A DNA stretch of 64,000 nt from TM7 phylum sp. oral taxon 349. Lineage in GTDB: Bacteria; Patescibacteriota; Saccharimonadia; Saccharimonadales; Saccharimonadaceae. Positions 1-8,262 of the stretch are shown one piece after another. The notes under the pieces are model-generated. The model was not told the DNA's origin and ran no database searches. It was given only the letters and a program-made list of their open reading frames with translations. How positions within the stretch are numbered: the stretch's first letter is position 1; the number at the start of each line of letters is the position of its first letter. The stretch spans positions 620,001 to 684,000 of the forward strand of contig CP072328.1 of assembly GCA_018127705.1 (NCBI GenBank), in the 5' to 3' direction. Both the position numbers and the translations under genes were made by a program.

Positions 1-528
1 GGCGCTTACTACCGGATCGCACACGAAAAACAAATCAAGCACATGTTCGCACAATCCGGCGCGGGCAAGCTCTTCGCCGACTTCGCCGAGTGCGCGCCCG
101 TCTAGCAGTACAATCTCTACGCCTTCTTCGCGCGCATCGCGCAGCCATTTACGCAATAGTGCATCTTTGAATGCTTGGCTGCGCGGGCGAGCGCCAATCT
201 TCACGCTGTTTGCGCTGATTTTTGGCGTGTAGAGTAACGTATCGCGGTCTGCCCGCGGCAGATGGTATACAAATTTCACGCGGCGTACGCAGGCGTCTTC
301 GTTATGCTTGTCGGCGAGGAATGTATCTATTGCTATTGGATCATCCAAGTCTATGCCGTATTCCTGCATCATCACTACGAGCACGCGAAAGACTTGCCCT
401 GCATCGATCAGCATGACGGGCAATGATAGCTCATCGCGTATATAGTCTTTTACCAAGCTTACGATCGTACCTTTGCCGCTGCGCGCATCGCCATCGAACG
501 TTACCAGCTTAGGAAGTGGGTTGGTCAT
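1..528 (-). CDS. cmk: Cytidylate kinase-like protein (3' part cut by window edge)
   Basis: Read on the minus strand from the ATG at 526-528 and running off the left edge; about 176 codons are visible. The N-terminus has a P-loop, GDARSGKG, after a short beta strand (KLVTFD), and a later DGRALG motif resembles the DGR(D/E) motif of cytidylate kinases. The family phosphorylates CMP/dCMP to the diphosphate in the cytoplasm. The spacing of P-loop and DGR motif fits Cmk rather than adenylate kinase. The C-terminal LID and remainder are outside the window. The assignment is by motif, not by alignment; another small nucleoside-monophosphate kinase is the main alternative. Confidence 0.7.
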   Translation of the reverse strand, partial: MTNPLPKLVTFDGDARSGKGTIVSLVKDYIRDELSLPVMLIDAGQVFRVLVVMMQEYGIDLDDPIAIDTFLADKHNEDACVRRVKFVYHLPRADRDTLLYTPKISANSVKIGARPRSQAFKDALLRKWLRDAREEGVEIVLLDGRALGEVGEELARAGLCEHVLDLFFVCDPVVSA

Positions 529-571
529 TAGGGTATATGATAGCATATGATTTTTTTGGAGGGGTAATACT

Positions 572-1492
572 TGGATACTCTAAACTAAAACGGAACATCC
601 CATATACTTAGAGATGTAAAGCAACTAAGTACAGAAAGGACGCTCCGTATGTCTAACATACCAAACTTTGCCAGCAATAAGAAGTGCTGGAGGCTTATCA
701 ACAAGCTTGTCTTTGGGGAGGAGGTGTCGTGCCCGCTCTGCGGGTGCGAGCTGCAAGAAAACTACCTCTCAAGATATCTCTGGTGCAAAATATGCCGCAA
801 AAAGCTCAGAGCCACTGCCTGGCATGGTTCCTGGCTGTATGGCATGAAGCTGTCGTCCAAACAACTATTCAAGCTAATCTGGTGCTGGCAGAATCGTAAA
901 AGTGTTGAGGCGGCTATACTGTTTGCTGGCGTTAGTTATCCAACTGTAGCTAGATGGTTCTCCCGCTTTCGAGAGAACCTGCCAGACGCTGCAACAATGC
1001 TAGAAGGCTTAATCCAAGCCGACGAAAGCTACTTCTCAAAGCTCAAGAGTAAACAAGCTACCTACATAGTTACTGGCGCCATTGAGCAGGATACCGGGCG
1101 CTTAGCCTTGCGTATAACCGGCGGCTTCCATGACGGACGAAGCCAAGATGTGCTTGAACAGTTCATCCAAGACAGCGTAAAACCAGGCAGCCTAATTATT
1201 ACCGACAAATGGTACGGTTACGACGAATTACCGCTCCTAGGCTACGAGCATGAAAGCCACAACCACAGCAGAGGCGACTTTGCTAATACCAACAAAGCTG
1301 AGCTAATTTGGAGCGTAGCCAAGCGCCACATGCGCAAACTCTACGGACAACGCATCCTAACCCACCAACTAGAAGAACTCTGCAAAGAATGGATGGCAAG
1401 AGCCAACCGCCCCAAGCTATTCGAGGACCCGATGACTTACCTGCGCTTTACTTTGGATGTTCCGGGTTAGTTGACTGAACCTAATACTTGCC
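572..1492 (+). mobile_element. IS1595-family (ISXO2-like) insertion sequence
   Basis: A single transposase gene flanked by imperfect inverted ends. The left end near 572-598 (ACTAAAACGGAACATCC) matches the reverse complement of the right end near 1456-1472 (GGATGTTCCGGGTTAGT), and similarity continues outward for about 10 bp. I did not find a clear target duplication, so the outer limits are approximate. Decayed relatives lie at 32963-33007 and 57901-58800. Confidence 0.75.
649..1470 (+). CDS. IS1595-family transposase (ISXO2-like)
   Basis: 273 aa, intact. The N-terminus carries the zinc ribbon typical of the family (CPLC near residues 28-31, then CKIC near 46-49). The DDE-type core follows: QADESY near 122-127, IITDKWYGYDE near 183-193 and a C-terminal NKAELIWSVAKRHMRK segment that corresponds to the ISXO2 'N.(V/E)E..WS..KR' block. 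It presumably cuts and pastes its own element. The start ATG follows AGAAAGGACGCTCCGT. It is probably still active, because the frame and the catalytic motifs are complete. Confidence 0.9.
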   Translation: MSNIPNFASNKKCWRLINKLVFGEEVSCPLCGCELQENYLSRYLWCKICRKKLRATAWHGSWLYGMKLSSKQLFKLIWCWQNRKSVEAAILFAGVSYPTVARWFSRFRENLPDAATMLEGLIQADESYFSKLKSKQATYIVTGAIEQDTGRLALRITGGFHDGRSQDVLEQFIQDSVKPGSLIITDKWYGYDELPLLGYEHESHNHSRGDFANTNKAELIWSVAKRHMRKLYGQRILTHQLEELCKEWMARANRPKLFEDPMTYLRFTLDVPG

Positions 1493-1534
1493 GGGCATTA
1501 CATAAATAGCACGCCCATGCGCTATACTAAGCTC

Positions 1535-2344
1535 ATGAAGCTTTTCTCCTGGAACGTTAATGGCATCCGCGCCGTCATTAGTAAAGGCGAGTTTGCACGA
1601 TTCATTAGCACATACAGCCCTGACATCATCTGTTTACAAGAGACGAAAGCATCACGCAGCCAAGTAGAGATTGACTTACCTGAATACACTGAGCATTTCT
1701 ACTCGGCAACAAAAAAAGGCTATTCAGGAACAGCGATTTTCTCAAAAACGCCAGCACACTGCTACCGCGACGGCTTTCCGAACGATATCGTCCAGCGATT
1801 CCAGCTAACAGACGACCGCTATGGTGATCCGAACAACGAGGGGCGCATTATCGCCGCAGAATTTGACGATTTTTGGCTTGTAACGTGCTACACGCCAAAT
1901 TCCAAAGGCGATTTAAGCCGACTGAGCCTACGCCAGCGCTGGGACGCCGCATGTCTCGCATACCTGCAAGAATTAGAGACGGGGCGATACGGTGTCGCTA
2001 AACCGATCTTATACTGCGGCGATATGAATGTAGCATACGCCGATATTGACCTTGCAAACCCGAAATCAAACGCCGGCAAACATGGTTTTACTAATGAAGA
2101 GCGCGCTGGTTTTCAGGCATATCTTGATACTGGGTTTATTGATGTCTTCCGCGCCGCCCACCCGCACGAAGCGAACGCTTACACTTGGTGGACGCATTGG
2201 GCGAATGCCCGGGCGCGCAACGTTGGCTGGCGGATCGACTACTGGCTGGCATCTGCCGCAATCGCACCGCATGTACAAAACCCAGCAATTCACGCCAAAC
2301 AAATGGGTAGCGATCACTGCCCGGTGAGCATTGAATTTATATAA
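1535..2344 (+). CDS. xthA: Exodeoxyribonuclease III (AP endonuclease, Xth family)
   Basis: 269 aa from the ATG at 1535. This start gives the canonical N-terminus MKLFSWNVNGIRA; an upstream in-frame ATG at 1517 would overlap the promoter. Visible family motifs are NVNG, LQETK (catalytic Glu), GTAIFSK, CGDMN, WRIDYW and the C-terminal GSDHCPV (catalytic Asp-His). The enzyme nicks DNA 5' of abasic sites and has 3'-5' exonuclease activity in base excision repair. The -10 box TATACT at 1523-1528 is only 6 nt before the ATG, so the mRNA is probably leaderless. It stands alone between two insertion sequences. Confidence 0.93.
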   Translation: MKLFSWNVNGIRAVISKGEFARFISTYSPDIICLQETKASRSQVEIDLPEYTEHFYSATKKGYSGTAIFSKTPAHCYRDGFPNDIVQRFQLTDDRYGDPNNEGRIIAAEFDDFWLVTCYTPNSKGDLSRLSLRQRWDAACLAYLQELETGRYGVAKPILYCGDMNVAYADIDLANPKSNAGKHGFTNEERAGFQAYLDTGFIDVFRAAHPHEANAYTWWTHWANARARNVGWRIDYWLASAAIAPHVQNPAIHAKQMGSDHCPVSIEFI

Positions 2345-2431
2345 ACTTATCCCCTTAAATATTATCCTTTTCTAAGAAATAAACCTTTATTTGGTAATTC
2401 AGGAGCAATAAAAGCACAAGAAGTACGTACC

Positions 2432-3444
2432 AGGCTCACTACCTTTGCGACACATTTATTAGCAGCTATGCCAATCCAATAGATCAAGCGGATAATTTCC
2501 ATTAATGCTTGAGTGCCGCCTGAACTGGTTGTAGTATGCGAGATACCAATAAATCCTTTCCGGCACAATTGATGCACGTATGTTTGGAGATAAGCATTCC
2601 TCTTGGATAGTACGATTGAATCTCTCAATATGGGCATTGTCATTACTCTTGCGCACTCTGGAATGGCGCAAGGCAATCCCTTTAGAATTCAGTTGATCGT
2701 GAAACCATTTACCAAACTCTGGCCCGTTGTCGGTTTGTAGCATCGCCAGCGAGATACCGAGATAATCTTGTCCGCGCATAACAAAATGAAAGCTCGCCCG
2801 CTGATTGCATTTGGGAGAATACTCAGCATAGGCAGCACGCGAAAAGAGATCTATGAGTGTATAGACATAAAAGCGCCCGCCATCTCTTTGCACGAAATGA
2901 ATAGTATCCGCCTGCACTAAGTCTCCTGGTTTATTAGCTAGCGGGCGCGGTATATAAGGCCGATGCCGTTTCCACTTGCTTATAGGTTTTTGTGAGACCT
3001 TGGCGCCGCAAGGTACGCTTAACGCTACTGAGTGATACCGCTACGCCGCGCTCTTGCAGCTCAAGATGAATAAAATACGCACCGCGGCCGCTCCGCTGTC
3101 TTTCTGTTACAATAGCCGCAACTATCTCGTCTGGCAATGTATGAGGATGATGCCGCGGCGCTGAAGACAAGGTCGGTATATGAGCATTCCATGCTAAGTC
3201 TAGGGTCTTAGCTTTTTCTATCCATCGATACAGCGTCGTCCGGTGTACGCCGCTCCGGCGGGCAGCTTCAGCGACACTCATGCCTTGGCGTATGACCAGA
3301 TCTACTGCCGCTCGTCTAGCCTTTGGAGCGTAAGGATTGTTAGAATAAGCCATAGCAGACTACTCCTTTCTGATTAGGTGGTACTAATCTAGTGTAGGAT
3401 AGTCTGCTTTTTTAGGCAGAGGATGTTGCGAAGGTAGTGAGCCT
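2432..3444 (-). mobile_element. IS481-like insertion sequence, transposase frameshifted
   Basis: Bounded by inverted repeats: AGGCTCACTACCTTTGCGAC at 2432-2451 matches the reverse complement of 3425-3444 at 18 of 20 positions. The element is about 1.0 kb and carries one transposase reading frame broken by an indel. No clean target duplication was seen. The right end lies 12 bp upstream of the -35 box of the structured small-protein locus at 3456. Confidence 0.75.
2459..3353 (-). pseudogene. IS481-like transposase, disrupted by a frameshift
   Basis: The 5' part (3353 to 2934) encodes a helix-turn-helix start (GMSVAEAARRSGVHRTTLYR) and a second HTH; the 3' part (to 2459) encodes the rve/integrase core with QADTIHFVQ (first Asp), LQTDNGPEF (second Asp) and NAHIERFNRT (Glu). 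Around 2950-2970 the continuous sense jumps frame: KWKRHRPYIPRPL follows TYKQ in the +1 frame and leads directly into the core. A +1 shift is not the -1 programmed slip of IS3 elements, so I read this as an indel. The element is probably inactive unless helped in trans. Confidence 0.75.
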
Positions 3445-3455
3445 TTACGAAAGTA

Positions 3456-3602
3456 TTGACTTTTATTCGTAAACGTGCTATTATATGAACTAGCCTTAAG
3501 TGATGGCACAACCATCATTTAAGCACACTCTCGGTTGAGCCAGATGCTCCCGAGAGCCTGAGGTACCAAAAGTTGGTATCTCAAAAAGAAAGGGGATGTC
3601 CG
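3456..3602 (+). promoter_or_regulatory. Consensus promoter and three-hairpin leader, locus 1
   Basis: The promoter is near-ideal: TTGACT (3456-3461), a 17-nt spacer, then TATTAT (3479-3484). The leader then holds three consecutive hairpins: 3495-3523 (12 bp with one G-T pair, loop CACAA), 3528-3556 (CTCTCGG with CCGAGAG plus an inner GAGC/GCTC) and 3560-3582 (GAGGTACCAA with TTGGTATCTC, loop AAG). The third ends just before the ribosome-binding site AAAGGGG. The same order is found at 4743-4887. Confidence 0.7.
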
Positions 3603-3746
3603 ATGGATATCCTTATCGTCCTCGTTGTTATTTCCGCTCTTCTCTTTATGTGGGATAGGATTACCTCTCCCACCAGGGAAGAAAGGGAGACGCATACGCG
3701 CCTCCGGGAGGCAGAAAGGAGGGACACTGTTCCCGAGGAGTGGTAG
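3603..3746 (+). CDS. Small membrane protein, 47 aa (structured-transcript locus 1)
   Basis: I do not recognise a family. The ATG at 3603 is 7 nt after AAAGGGG (3589-3595), which decides the start. The protein has one N-terminal hydrophobic helix (residues 2-17, DILIVLVVISALLFMW) and a strongly charged C-terminal half rich in Arg and Glu (TREERETHTRLREAERRD). It should be a single-span inner-membrane protein with a cytoplasmic or surface tail. A 14-bp stem (3732-3764, one G-T pair) forms across the stop codon. Length and layout recall type I toxin peptides such as Hok, but no antisense RNA promoter was found, so this is only an analogy. Codon use (AGG, GAG, CTC) differs from the housekeeping neighbours. 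Confidence 0.6.
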   Translation: MDILIVLVVISALLFMWDRITSPTREERETHTRLREAERRDTVPEEW

Positions 3747-3870
3747 TCTTTACCACTCTTCGGGGAACGGGGTTACCCGCTCGTTCTTGAGCGGGTAGCC
3801 CCCCGCGACAAATAATCTTCTCTGAGATTTTTGTCGCACCACCCCGCACAGCCAGTGCGGGGTATTTCCT
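3732..3870 (+). terminator. Hairpin-tiled 3' region ending in a Rho-independent terminator, locus 1
   Basis: Hairpins follow one another: 3732-3764 across the stop codon (CCCGAGGAGTGGTA with TACCACTCTTCGGG), 3769-3802 (GGGGTTACCCGCTC with GAGCGGGTAGCCCC), about 3804-3837 (GCGACAAA with TTTGTCGC) and 3842-3862 (CCCCGCAC, loop AGCCA, GTGCGGGG), then TATTTCCTTT. The last is a terminator; the others have no obvious terminator role. Confidence 0.75.
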
Positions 3871-3887
3871 TTGTAGGCTTTTATGGA

Positions 3888-4601
3888 TTAGAATTCGCTG
3901 TCGCTATAGTTATATATACGCTCGGTAAGCGGTATGCTGTTTAAGCATGCTGCTATTTCGGTTTCAAAACCTTTATACTTTTTCGGTTCTAACATCATAT
4001 CTTCAAGCGTACGCCATGCGTTATGTCCGCCATCAAATTCAACTTGCAATTTACCGCTAAACCGATCGCAGAACATTAGCTGGAATAATTTATCTTCAAT
4101 GATTTCGCCTGTCTCTTGATGGCGTACGCGTTCATGGTATATACCGCGATATTCAAATGTACCAGTTAGTCCAGTTTCTTCTTTTAGCTCGCGCGTAGCA
4201 GCGTCTAGCAGTGTTTCGCCCCAACGTACCTTGCCGGTTGGCGCGCCCCAAAAGCCGAAGTAGGGGTGTTTCAGTCGTTTCTGTAATAGATATTCTACCA
4301 TATGCGTTTTGGGATTATACTGTTCAACTACAAGCAGTACGGCAACTTTCGGCTGCCGTTCAATCACGCCGGCATCGGTATCAAGTTTGTTAGCGTATTC
4401 TTTGCCTATTACGCTGAGTTGGTATGCATTACCAATTTTGTTGATATAGCCTAGTTTGACTAGTTGTTTGATGTGAAATTTTACATGATCACTTTCTAGT
4501 CCACTGGCTTTTTGCAGCTCCGCGAAGCGTGCTGCTGGCATAAATAGCAGCTCCCGCAGAATCTTGATCTGCGCTGAGTGAAGTCCTTCTCCGCACCTCA
4601 T
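3888..4601 (-). CDS. Winged-helix Nudix hydrolase-like protein
   Basis: 237 aa. The first ~75 residues look like a winged helix ([20 protein letters not shown], then [14 protein letters not shown]), followed by a Nudix domain with the box [22 protein letters not shown] near residues 118-140 (G5-E-T-x3-A-x2-REL-x-EETG). Nudix enzymes hydrolyse nucleoside diphosphates linked to another moiety; HTH-Nudix fusions can instead be metabolite-sensing regulators such as NrtR, though there the domain order is reversed. The REL..EE residues are intact, so it may be catalytic. Start ATG 4601 follows GGAGGAGA by 7 nt; GTG at 4604 is also possible. It converges on locus 1. Confidence 0.8.
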   Translation of the reverse strand: MRCGEGLHSAQIKILRELLFMPAARFAELQKASGLESDHVKFHIKQLVKLGYINKIGNAYQLSVIGKEYANKLDTDAGVIERQPKVAVLLVVEQYNPKTHMVEYLLQKRLKHPYFGFWGAPTGKVRWGETLLDAATRELKEETGLTGTFEYRGIYHERVRHQETGEIIEDKLFQLMFCDRFSGKLQVEFDGGHNAWRTLEDMMLEPKKYKGFETEIAACLNSIPLTERIYNYSDSEF

Positions 4602-4742
4602 CACTCTCCTCCATCTTCATCATATTTCATTACTCACACTGTAACGTATATCTTACTGTGATACTAGGGAAGTTAGTTTCCGGTAAGTGTAATAGTTATA
4701 ATTATAAATTTTAATATTATGACATAATTTTAGTAAAAAGTA

Positions 4743-4887
4743 TTGACTTTAACATCCTTATATGATATATATGTATATTAGCCTTTTTGATAGCACCAGC
4801 TATCATAGGCGCTTCGTCTTCAAGTCAGACACTTGAAGGCTTGAGGTGCCAAAGGCTGGCACCTCATACAACAAGAAAGGAAGAGCC
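4743..4887 (+). promoter_or_regulatory. Consensus promoter and three-hairpin leader, locus 2
   Basis: TTGACT (4743-4748), 17-nt spacer, TATATA (4766-4771). Three hairpins follow as at locus 1: 4788-4805 (TGATAGC, loop ACCA, GCTATCA), 4818-4838 (CTTCAAGT, loop CAGAC, ACTTGAAG) and 4843-4865 (GAGGTGCCA, loop AAGGC, TGGCACCTC). The third is similar in sequence to the third hairpin of locus 1 and is followed by AAGAAAGGAAG and the start codon. Confidence 0.7.
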
Positions 4888-5184
4888 GTGAGCTCTTTTC
4901 TTGACACTATCTCCATCTTCATTGTTTTTGCACCGTGGCTTCTCGGAGCCACGGTCAACAAGGCCTTTGAGAGTGATAGGTGGCGAGACGTCGCTACCTG
5001 TATCGCTGTAATTGCCGCCTTGACGGTGGTGTTTACCTTCCAAGCGTGTGTCTGGAGGGCAAACGACTGGGATTTCGTATCCCAAACTATGGCGATAGTA
5101 ATAGACACCGCAGTGCTGTTCCCCGGAGTGGCATTCTTTGTTATGATGCCATTCATGATAGAGGAGGATGAGAAGAAAGACTAG
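4888..5184 (+). CDS. Three-helix small membrane protein, 98 aa (structured-transcript locus 2)
   Basis: No family recognised. The GTG at 4888 is preceded by AAGAAAGGAAGAGCC. Three hydrophobic segments are seen, near residues 5-21 (TISIFIVFAPWLLG), 38-54 (CIAVIAALTVVFTFQA) and 68-87 (AIVIDTAVLFPGVAFFVMM), followed by an acidic/basic tail EEDEKKD. Hairpins also occur inside the coding region: ACCGTGGCT with AGCCACGGT near 4932-4955, and GGTGGCGA with TCGCTACC near 4979-4998. It is monocistronic: its own promoter is upstream and a terminator follows. Codon use resembles loci 1 and 3. Confidence 0.65.
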   Translation: MSSFLDTISIFIVFAPWLLGATVNKAFESDRWRDVATCIAVIAALTVVFTFQACVWRANDWDFVSQTMAIVIDTAVLFPGVAFFVMMPFMIEEDEKKD

Positions 5185-5252
5185 GTGCCTTCGCGCCCAG
5201 CTGGTGGGTGCAAAATAAAACAAACCAGCAAAATCGTCTGAGATCCAGGCGT

Positions 5253-5289
5253 CCCCGCACGGGTTACTCGTGCGGGGTTATTTCTTTTT
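5253..5289 (+). terminator. Rho-independent terminator, locus 2
   Basis: CCCCGCACG (5253-5261), loop GGTTACT, CGTGCGGGG (5269-5277), then TTATTTCTTTTT. The stem begins with the same CCCCGCAC/GTGCGGGG as the locus 1 terminator. The T run overlaps the stop codon of the convergent ATPase gene, so this element may serve both directions. An upstream hairpin at about 5192-5211 (GCGCCCA with TGGGTGC) is part of the same tail. Confidence 0.8.
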
Positions 5290-7635
5290 GGAGTCAGGAT
5301 TGGATGTAGCGTCTGACGTGCATGATACGTCATCCATACCGCGCTCAATCTTTAAACCAGCGCGCCCAGCAATAATATACTGCACAACCGCCGCAGCTGC
5401 TACGATCGCTACGCCAGGCCACAGTAGCGCCGCATTTGGCGCAGTGAAGTCAAAGAAGCGTCGCAGTGGAACAATCACAAACCCAGCAATCGCCACCACC
5501 GCGACTGCAGCCAAGTACAGCGCACGCGCCAATTTCGCGCGGTTATCAAGCGTAACACCAAGCATAATTCCCGCTAAAAACACCAAATATACACCAAAAA
5601 ATGTTGCGATGAGCACTGTCATTGTGGCAGCCTGCGGCGGCTGGACACCAGGCGTTTTTAGCATAATCCAGTATACAGCCGCAATTGTTAAGCCTGTGAG
5701 GATAGCGATCGGCGCAACCGCCCGTAGTGTATCGCGCCAAAAACCACGCGGATCCACACGATGTGCGGGCGAAGGCGGAAACAGCGTCCACATAATTGTT
5801 GGCATCGTCACGAGAAAGATGTTTAAGAATGTCACGTGGCGCGGCGCATATGGATAGACAACGCCAAGCACGATCGTCGAAAATAGCAGCACGACGCCGT
5901 AGATAATCTTATGGAAGAAGAGAATCGCGATGATTTCAATCGCCTGAATGATCCGATTGCCTAGCTGCATGCCAGCCGGCAGCGACGTAAACGAGTTGTT
6001 CAGTAGGATCAGGTCGGCAACGCGGCGGCTAGCAGGCGCACCAGCACGCATAGCGACACCAAGATCGGCTTGCTTAAGCGCAAGCGCATCATTTACGCCG
6101 TCGCCAACCATACCAGTGAATTTACCCTGGTTGCGAAAATGGGCAATCAGACGCTCTTTCTGCTCCGGTAAGACGCGCGCAAAGATCGTATGCTCGTCGG
6201 CAGCACGCATAAAGGCTTCTCTGCTTAATTTCGCTAGTTCGGCGCCGGTGATTGATTTTTCGGGGTTATGAATGCCCGCCGCCCGCGCAATATACTGCAC
6301 CGTGCGCGGATTATCGCCGCTAATCACACGAATCGACACGCCATGCCCTTGCAAAAAACGTACGGTATCCTGTACGCCGTCGCGCAAGCTATTGCGCAGT
6401 ATAACGATTCCAAGCGGTTTGCCCGAACCGCGCGCAAGGTTTTTAAGCGGCGTTTTTGCGTCGGAAAATCCAGCAAGCAGCAATACGCGCATGCCGCGCA
6501 ACACCCACGAGTCAATTTGCTTAGACTGTGTCTCATTCAATGGCGCAAGTTTCGCTACAAATTCCGGCGCCCCCATAACAAGCGTACGCGTCTTGCCGCT
6601 TATTACCGCGCGGACGCCTGCTAGTTTGCGCGCCGATGAGAAGGCGAGTACGCCGGTAATATTCGCATCAAGCGGCGGATTAGCCGCCGCCAGAATTGCT
6701 GCCGCCGTAATATTACCGCCGCCTGTTTCACGCGCCACCAGTGCTGCTAGGCGAGCAACATCAGTATGCGCGTTAAACGATTCGCACGACTCTAATGTTA
6801 CTTCATCACTCGTTAGCGTGCCAGTTTTATCGACACAGAGCACGCCAAGGAGCGCCATCGCCTCAATTGCCGATAACTTTTGCGGCAACACCTTTGCCTG
6901 CGCCAAATGCAGCGACCCAAACGCTAGCAGCAGGGAACTCGCGAGCAATAGCCCCTCAGGGATCACTGTCACCGATGCAACGGTAATTGTTTTTAAAATC
7001 TGTATCGAATCAAATCCAGAAAAATAATAACTCACAAAAATTAACAGCGATAGCACAATTGCACCGTATGTCAAAAAAGTAATCGCTGTTTGGATTGCGC
7101 GCTGCAATGGCGTAAGCGCCGGCGTGTAACGCTTCAATACCGCACTGATCGCGCCAGCACGCGTATCTGCCCCAAGCGCCCGCACAGTAACGACACCATC
7201 GCCCGCCGTTACGACAGTTGCAGCGTATACGCGGTCATGCGCTGATTTCTCAACGGCCGCCGATTCACCGGTCAGCATACTCTCGTCTAATTCTAGCCCG
7301 TGCGACCGTACCACGTCGCCGTCTGCCGGCAGTTCATCGCCCGCGCGAATGTGTAGTATGTCTCCTAACCGCAATTTATCATACGAAATCTCAACGATTT
7401 TGCCCTTACGCTCCACGCGCGCAATCGGCGCATTCATTAATTCCAGCTTTTTCAGTACGCGTTTGGCGCGAATTTCCTGCACGACACCAATTACCGTATT
7501 AATAGAAATCACTACCGACATAAACCATGCATCGCGATACTCGCGCACGTAGAGCAGCGCGCCCGCCAATACAAAAACCGCCAGTACGACGGGCGAAAGC
7601 ACATTCCGTTTTATAATTTCCAGATAATCGCGCAT
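5278..7635 (-). CDS. P-type cation-transporting ATPase (short N-terminus)
   Basis: 785 aa from ATG 7633-7635. Motifs: LTGESA (actuator), PEGL in a transmembrane helix, DKTGTLT (phosphorylated Asp), ISGDNPRTV and MVGDGVNDALALKQADLGVAM (HAD hinge). About eight hydrophobic segments are visible, including a C-terminal bundle. It is an ion pump of the inner membrane; the substrate (Ca2+, Mg2+ or another cation) cannot be read from motifs, although the PEG motif points away from heavy-metal CPx pumps. Its ATG overlaps the TGA of the upstream gene (TGATG), implying translational coupling. The family's usual N-terminal cytoplasmic region is short here. Confidence 0.88.
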   Translation of the reverse strand: MRDYLEIIKRNVLSPVVLAVFVLAGALLYVREYRDAWFMSVVISINTVIGVVQEIRAKRVLKKLELMNAPIARVERKGKIVEISYDKLRLGDILHIRAGDELPADGDVVRSHGLELDESMLTGESAAVEKSAHDRVYAATVVTAGDGVVTVRALGADTRAGAISAVLKRYTPALTPLQRAIQTAITFLTYGAIVLSLLIFVSYYFSGFDSIQILKTITVASVTVIPEGLLLASSLLLAFGSLHLAQAKVLPQKLSAIEAMALLGVLCVDKTGTLTSDEVTLESCESFNAHTDVARLAALVARETGGGNITAAAILAAANPPLDANITGVLAFSSARKLAGVRAVISGKTRTLVMGAPEFVAKLAPLNETQSKQIDSWVLRGMRVLLLAGFSDAKTPLKNLARGSGKPLGIVILRNSLRDGVQDTVRFLQGHGVSIRVISGDNPRTVQYIARAAGIHNPEKSITGAELAKLSREAFMRAADEHTIFARVLPEQKERLIAHFRNQGKFTGMVGDGVNDALALKQADLGVAMRAGAPASRRVADLILLNNSFTSLPAGMQLGNRIIQAIEIIAILFFHKIIYGVVLLFSTIVLGVVYPYAPRHVTFLNIFLVTMPTIMWTLFPPSPAHRVDPRGFWRDTLRAVAPIAILTGLTIAAVYWIMLKTPGVQPPQAATMTVLIATFFGVYLVFLAGIMLGVTLDNRAKLARALYLAAVAVVAIAGFVIVPLRRFFDFTAPNAALLWPGVAIVAAAAVVQYIIAGRAGLKIERGMDDVSCTSDATSNPDSKKK

Positions 7636-8126
7636 CAGTTGGTCAAGATCCTCCGGTACGCTAGCTTCACCGCCGGACGCCAACCGGTACGCGCATCGTG
7701 GTCGGCGCAATAAATCATATCATTTTTCACCTCGTTGATAATGAGAAGTGCCGGGCAATACGGTGCAAGCGTACGATAATACCGCAAGTCATCCGGCTGA
7801 ATATCGCGGCGACCTGGATAAATAGCGACGAATTTACGCCGTGCAACATCGTCAAAGTACATTGGACGACCCCGCGGCGGCACAAACATCTCCACCCGCA
7901 CACCCATGCGCGTCGCCATCTTTTTGATATCACCAAGCGTTAAATGCGCCGGGCCTTCAATATAGCAATATAATTGGCGTTTTTTTGACACAAAAAACGT
8001 CGCCTGTGCATTCTGTCCGCAATTAAGGCGCTGCACGACAATCGCGTCAACTTCAATCGGCATACCAAACAACTCGTTTGCCGCCCGCTCCAGCGCCAAA
8101 CTATCAACCAACTGGTCGGATTCCAT
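7635..8126 (-). CDS. Conserved-looking hypothetical protein, coupled to the ATPase gene
   Basis: 163 aa. Start chosen at ATG 8126 because TATAAT lies 7 nt upstream, the leaderless arrangement common here; longer frames have no support. The protein is soluble, with mixed alpha/beta composition and segments such as CGQNAQATFFVSKKRQLYCY and ALLIINEVKNDMIYCADHD. No catalytic motif was recognised. The stop-start overlap (TGATG) with the P-type ATPase gene suggests co-translation, so a role linked to that pump or to a shared regulon is possible, but this is inference. Confidence 0.65.
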   Translation of the reverse strand: MESDQLVDSLALERAANELFGMPIEVDAIVVQRLNCGQNAQATFFVSKKRQLYCYIEGPAHLTLGDIKKMATRMGVRVEMFVPPRGRPMYFDDVARRKFVAIYPGRRDIQPDDLRYYRTLAPYCPALLIINEVKNDMIYCADHDARTGWRPAVKLAYRRILTN

Positions 8127-8262
8127 AGGGTAATTATAGCATAATCGCCGGGGTGTAAATTCGGAGCACACGTATCTTTTTTCAAGAGCGAGAGCTATAG
8201 GCATCGTAAAGCTCTCATAGCGGGTAGCCTGCAGCACTCAACATGCGGTACAATAAAATGCA

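Noticed and set aside
222-416. Short plus-strand ORF over the cmk region
   Set aside because: It lies antisense to the kinase frame, which has clear P-loop and DGR motifs; it is a shadow.
2930-2990. Programmed -1 frameshift in the IS481-like transposase
   Set aside because: The join requires +1 (or -2), there is no slippery heptamer, and IS481 elements normally use a single ORF; an indel is simpler.
3661-3849. Antisense ORF at locus 1 as the antitoxin RNA of a type I system
   Set aside because: No promoter was found on the minus strand, and the frame exists only because the hairpins are symmetrical.
5278-8126. Alternative genetic code (UGA as Gly, as in Gracilibacteria or Absconditabacteria)
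   Set aside because: TGA clearly ends genes (TGATG junction at 7633-7637, ATGA at 35558-35561) and Trp is coded by TGG in conserved positions, so the standard code fits.
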